A program made the translations under genes and the position numbers. A model generated the notes under the pieces. It saw nothing but the letters and a program-made list of their open reading frames with translations, did no database searches and had not been told where the DNA came from. This document shows positions 5,131 through 7,150 of a stretch of DNA of 7,150 nt, piece after piece; the stretch's first letter is position 1, and every line of letters begins with the position of its first letter. The stretch comes from Deltaproteobacteria bacterium (GTDB taxonomy: Bacteria; Desulfobacterota; GWC2-55-46): assembly GCA_030646655.1 (NCBI GenBank), contig JAUSLB010000240.1:1-7150 (forward strand), given 5' to 3'.

Positions 5131-5151
5131 TGGACCTAAAAAGGAGGTTAA

Positions 5152-6087
5152 ATGGCCCGGAAAAAAATTACCGTCGTGGGCGCCGGCCATGTGGGCGCCC
5201 ATACCGCTCTGTGGCTGGCTACAAAGGAACTCGGGGATGTGATGCTCCTCGACATAATCGAGGGCGTGCCTCAGGGAAAGGCCCTTGACCTCGCTGAAGC
5301 GGCCCCCATAGAGGACTTCGACTCCAAGGTAAAAGGGACGAACGATTACAGGGACACTGAAAATTCTGACGTAGTCATTATTACCGCAGGCATCCCGAGA
5401 AAACCCGGCATGAGCCGGAGCGACCTCATAAACACGAATGTCGGCATATTAAAGAGCGTCGTCGAGGGGATAGTAAAATATTCGCCTAACGCCCATCTGA
5501 TCATCGTCACTAACCCGCTCGACGTGATGGTCTATGCGGCTTGGAAGTTCAGCAGCCTGCCGCCGCATAAGATAATGGGGCTTTCAGGCGCGCTCGACGG
5601 CAGCCGCATGAGGGCGTTCCTGGCGATGGAATTAGGGGTCTCAGCCGAGGATGTCCACGCCATGGTAATAGGCGGCCATGCCGACGAGATGGTGCCGCTA
5701 AAAAGATACGCTACGGTCTCAGGCATCCCCGTAGCTCAGCTCCTGAGCCCTGAAAAGTTAGACGCGATCATGGCAAGGACAAAGAAGGCGGGCGGAGAGA
5801 TAGTCGCGTTACTTAAGACAGGGAGCGCGTATTACGCGCCTTCCGCGGCCGTAGCAGAGATGGCTGAGGCTATTATAAGGGATAAAAAGAGGGTCATACC
5901 CTGCGCCGCTTACTGCGACGGGCAGTACGGGGTCAAAGGCATGTTCATAGGGGTCCCCGCCGTATTGGGAGCGAACGGGGTGGAAAAGATAATAGAGATC
6001 GAGCTCGATGAGAATGAGAGGAAGGAGTTCAACAACTCCGTAGCCGCCGTAAAGGGCCTTATCGACGAGCTCAACATAGGGAAGTAA
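5152..6087 (+). CDS. mdh: Malate dehydrogenase (NAD-dependent, LDH-like type)
   Basis: A 311-aa cytoplasmic enzyme interconverting malate and oxaloacetate with NAD(H) in the TCA cycle or its reductive form. The N-terminal Rossmann fold shows GAGHVG (10-15) and D34 at the end of the second strand, indicating NAD rather than NADP. Substrate and catalytic residues: R83 in the IPRKPG loop (Arg here marks malate dehydrogenase, Gln lactate dehydrogenase), R89, N121, D149 with R152 (LDGSR) and H176 ([10 protein letters not shown]). Length matches the LDH-like bacterial MDH group. AGGAGGT ends 3 nt before the ATG within AGGAGGTTAAATG, a strong ribosome site that fixes the start. It is followed 36 bp later by fumarase, so the two probably form one operon from the promoter at 4994-5022. 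All key residues are present. Confidence 0.97.
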   Translation: MARKKITVVGAGHVGAHTALWLATKELGDVMLLDIIEGVPQGKALDLAEAAPIEDFDSKVKGTNDYRDTENSDVVIITAGIPRKPGMSRSDLINTNVGILKSVVEGIVKYSPNAHLIIVTNPLDVMVYAAWKFSSLPPHKIMGLSGALDGSRMRAFLAMELGVSAEDVHAMVIGGHADEMVPLKRYATVSGIPVAQLLSPEKLDAIMARTKKAGGEIVALLKTGSAYYAPSAAVAEMAEAIIRDKKRVIPCAAYCDGQYGVKGMFIGVPAVLGANGVEKIIEIELDENERKEFNNSVAAVKGLIDELNIGK

Positions 6088-6112
6088 AGGGGTTGTATTT
6101 AGCCCTGAAGCA

Positions 6113-6117
6113 AGGAG
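6113..6117 (+). promoter_or_regulatory. Shine-Dalgarno deciding the TTG start of the fumarase alpha subunit
   Basis: AGGAG with 6 nt before the TTG at 6124-6126. An in-frame TGA at 6106-6108 excludes a longer protein, and no ATG or GTG occurs between it and the TTG. Confidence 0.75.
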
Positions 6118-6123
6118 CTTTTT

Positions 6124-6960
6124 TTGAGAAGGGTTTCAGCGAAAGAGATAACAAAGGCCGTTCGAGGCCTATGCATAAGCGCGGCGTGCGACCTCGAGCC
6201 TGATGTGGCCTCGGCCATAAGGGCCGCGAAGGCTAAAGAGGAATCCCCTTTGGGGGCAGAGGTGCTCGGGCAGATTATCGAGAACTTCGAGATAGCCGGC
6301 AAAGAGGGCCTGCCCATGTGTCAGGATACCGGCATCTCGGTATTCTTTATCGAGGTCGGCAGGACAGTGGAGCTCGATTCATCATTGGAAGAGGCTGTGA
6401 ACGAGGGCGTCCGGCAGGGCTACAAGGACGGCTACCTGAGAAAATCCGTCTGCCACCCGCTTAAAAGGACGAATACAGGCGACAACACCCCGGCTATCAT
6501 CCATACCGAAATAGCCGAGGGGGATAAGATAAAGATAAAGATAGCCCCCAAGGGCGCGGGTAGCGAGAACATGAGCAGGTTGAAGATGCTAAAGCCAGCC
6601 GAAGGCGTCCAGGGCATAAAGGATTTTGTCGTAGAGACCGTAAGCATGGCGGGCGGGAACCCCTGCCCTCCGATAGTCGTGGGGGTAGGCGTAGGCGGGA
6701 GCTTCGAGAAATCAGCGATCCTCGCGAAAAAGGCTCTGCTGCGGCCTGTCGGTACGCCGAACCCCGATAAGGACTTGAATACCCTTGAAGTGGAGATGCT
6801 GGATAAGATAAACAGGCTCGGCATCGGCCCGATGGGCTTCGGCGGCACTACCACCGCCCTGGCCGTCCATATCGAGGCCTTCCCCTGCCATATAGCGAGT
6901 CTGCCTGTGGCGGTAAATATCCAGTGCCACGCGGACAGGCATAAAGAGGTTGTGATTTAA
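6124..6960 (+). CDS. fumA: Class I fumarate hydratase, alpha subunit
   Basis: A 278-aa alpha subunit of the two-subunit, oxygen-sensitive [4Fe-4S] fumarase (fumarate + H2O to malate), homologous to the N-terminal part of single-chain FumA/FumB and to tartrate dehydratase alpha. Family landmarks: LPMCQDTG with C66, TNTGDNTPA (116-124), KGAGSENMS (143-151), GGNPCPP with C181, GIGPMGFGGTTTA (233-245) and NIQCHADRH with C268. C66, C181 and C268 are the likely three cluster ligands. Length is full for this subunit. It starts with TTG, supported by a good Shine-Dalgarno. Pairing with mdh and a following beta subunit argues for fumarase rather than tartrate dehydratase. The gene symbol follows common usage for the alpha subunit and does not mean orthology to E. 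coli fumA. Confidence 0.93.
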   Translation: MRRVSAKEITKAVRGLCISAACDLEPDVASAIRAAKAKEESPLGAEVLGQIIENFEIAGKEGLPMCQDTGISVFFIEVGRTVELDSSLEEAVNEGVRQGYKDGYLRKSVCHPLKRTNTGDNTPAIIHTEIAEGDKIKIKIAPKGAGSENMSRLKMLKPAEGVQGIKDFVVETVSMAGGNPCPPIVVGVGVGGSFEKSAILAKKALLRPVGTPNPDKDLNTLEVEMLDKINRLGIGPMGFGGTTTALAVHIEAFPCHIASLPVAVNIQCHADRHKEVVI

Positions 6961-6970
6961 AAAAACGTTG

Positions 6971-7005
6971 CCGTGGGTTCTGACCGTCACGGACAGAACC
7001 CACGG
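6971..7005 (+). promoter_or_regulatory. Strong hairpin between fumarase alpha and beta genes
   Basis: CCGTGGGTTCTG (6971-6982) pairs perfectly with CAGAACCCACGG (6994-7005), 12 bp, with an inner CCG/CGG (6984-6986 and 6990-6992) around a TCA loop. No U tract follows, so it is not a standard terminator. It begins 11 bp after the alpha stop codon. It may be a 3' stability or processing element within the operon mRNA, or a dispersed palindromic repeat. Confidence 0.5.
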
Positions 7006-7031
7006 GCACAGTAACAGGATAGGCGATTTTG

Positions 7032-7046
7032 CCTTGTCCCCGGCCC
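7032..7046 (+). repeat. Left arm of a 15-bp inverted repeat around the beta start
   Basis: CCTTGTCCCCGGCCC is the exact reverse complement of 7134-7148 inside the beta-subunit gene; one G-U could extend it (7031 with 7149). Part of it can instead form a local CGGCC/GGCCG hairpin (7041-7045 and 7055-7059), so two folds compete. Confidence 0.85.
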
Positions 7047-7075
7047 GGTCTCAAGGCCGTTGAAAAGTTGAAGCG

Positions 7076-7150
7076 ATGACTGAACCGATCAAAATTACGC
7101 CCCCTCTAACTGAAGCTACAGTTGAAAAGCTGAGGGCCGGGGACAAGGTC
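7076..7150 (+). CDS. fumB: Class I fumarate hydratase, beta subunit (5' end only)
   Basis: An ATG at 7076 opens a frame running off the window end (25 codons seen). The start, MTEPIKITPPLTEATVEKLRAG (in two parts: MTEPIKITPPL, then TEATVEKLRAG) followed by DKV, matches the usual N-terminus of fumarase/tartrate dehydratase beta subunits, where a PLTEE-type segment precedes a LKAGD(K/E)V strand. An in-frame TGA at 7061-7063 makes this ATG the only start available. The ribosome site is weak (GAAG at 7070-7073, close to the ATG). The 115-bp gap from the alpha subunit is long for this gene pair and structured. The beta subunit would complete the active site; the symbol means beta subunit of the two-chain enzyme. 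Confidence 0.85.
   Translation, partial: MTEPIKITPPLTEATVEKLRAGDKV
7134..7148 (+). repeat. Right arm of the 15-bp inverted repeat, in beta-subunit codons
   Basis: GGGCCGGGGACAAGG encodes part of the conserved RAGDK segment and pairs with 7032-7046 across an 87-nt loop that holds the beta start codon. Because this arm is conserved coding sequence, the spacer arm is the one that needs explaining. Confidence 0.85.

Noticed and set aside
6961..7075. Intrinsic terminator after fumarase alpha
   Set aside because: The hairpin lacks a following U tract, and the beta subunit gene follows on the same strand.

Overview
The window reads as ordinary bacterial chromosome of moderate GC. Its genes use AGG/AGA for Arg and ATA for Ile often. 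Together with a class I [4Fe-4S] fumarase, an LDH-like malate dehydrogenase and a Cache-HAMP-PAS sensor kinase, this points to an anaerobic or microaerophilic, uncultivated-type lineage such as Nitrospirota, Desulfobacterota or Omnitrophota. That placement is an inference; there is no rRNA or marker gene here.

Left part (1-4081). Positions 1-263 hold no convincing protein gene but carry a run of stem-loops. Their G-U wobbles and a GAAA tetraloop favour a plus-strand structured RNA. Next comes a minus-strand two-component operon: a 997-aa membrane sensor histidine kinase (902-3895) and a NarL/FixJ-type response regulator (264-905), coupled by an ATGA overlap. A good sigma-70-like promoter containing a 19-bp palindrome lies upstream (3978-4006).

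Middle part (4082-5151). Two minus-strand tRNA genes, tRNA-Arg(TCT) and tRNA-Pro(TGG), both encode CCA. Between them the last 21 nt of tRNA-Pro plus 3 flanking bases are repeated exactly, 254 bp downstream of the gene end. The interval is GC-rich and structured and has an arginine-rich reading frame. It resembles either an integration scar (att site) or an rtT/tpr-like tRNA-tail repeat. The 637 bp between tRNA-Pro and mdh is dense in signals: the tRNA promoter, a minus-strand terminator, a TTGACA promoter overlapped by a 17-bp GntR-like palindrome, a plus-strand terminator, a possible 51-aa membrane peptide, an opposing extended -10 promoter, and the mdh promoter with a foldable leader of about 120 nt.

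Right part (5152-7150). A plus-strand central-carbon operon: mdh (malate dehydrogenase), fumarase alpha subunit (TTG start) and the first 25 codons of the fumarase beta subunit, cut by the window end. Together these interconvert oxaloacetate, malate and fumarate in the oxidative or reductive TCA direction. The 115-bp alpha/beta spacer is unusual: it has a 12-bp perfect hairpin, and a 15-bp sequence perfectly complementary to the early beta-subunit coding region, so that the beta start codon lies in the loop of a possible long-range stem.

No CRISPR array, transposase or rRNA was seen. The most interesting signals are the tRNA-Pro tail duplication, the stem-loop cluster at 18-187, and the inverted repeat around the fumarase beta start.
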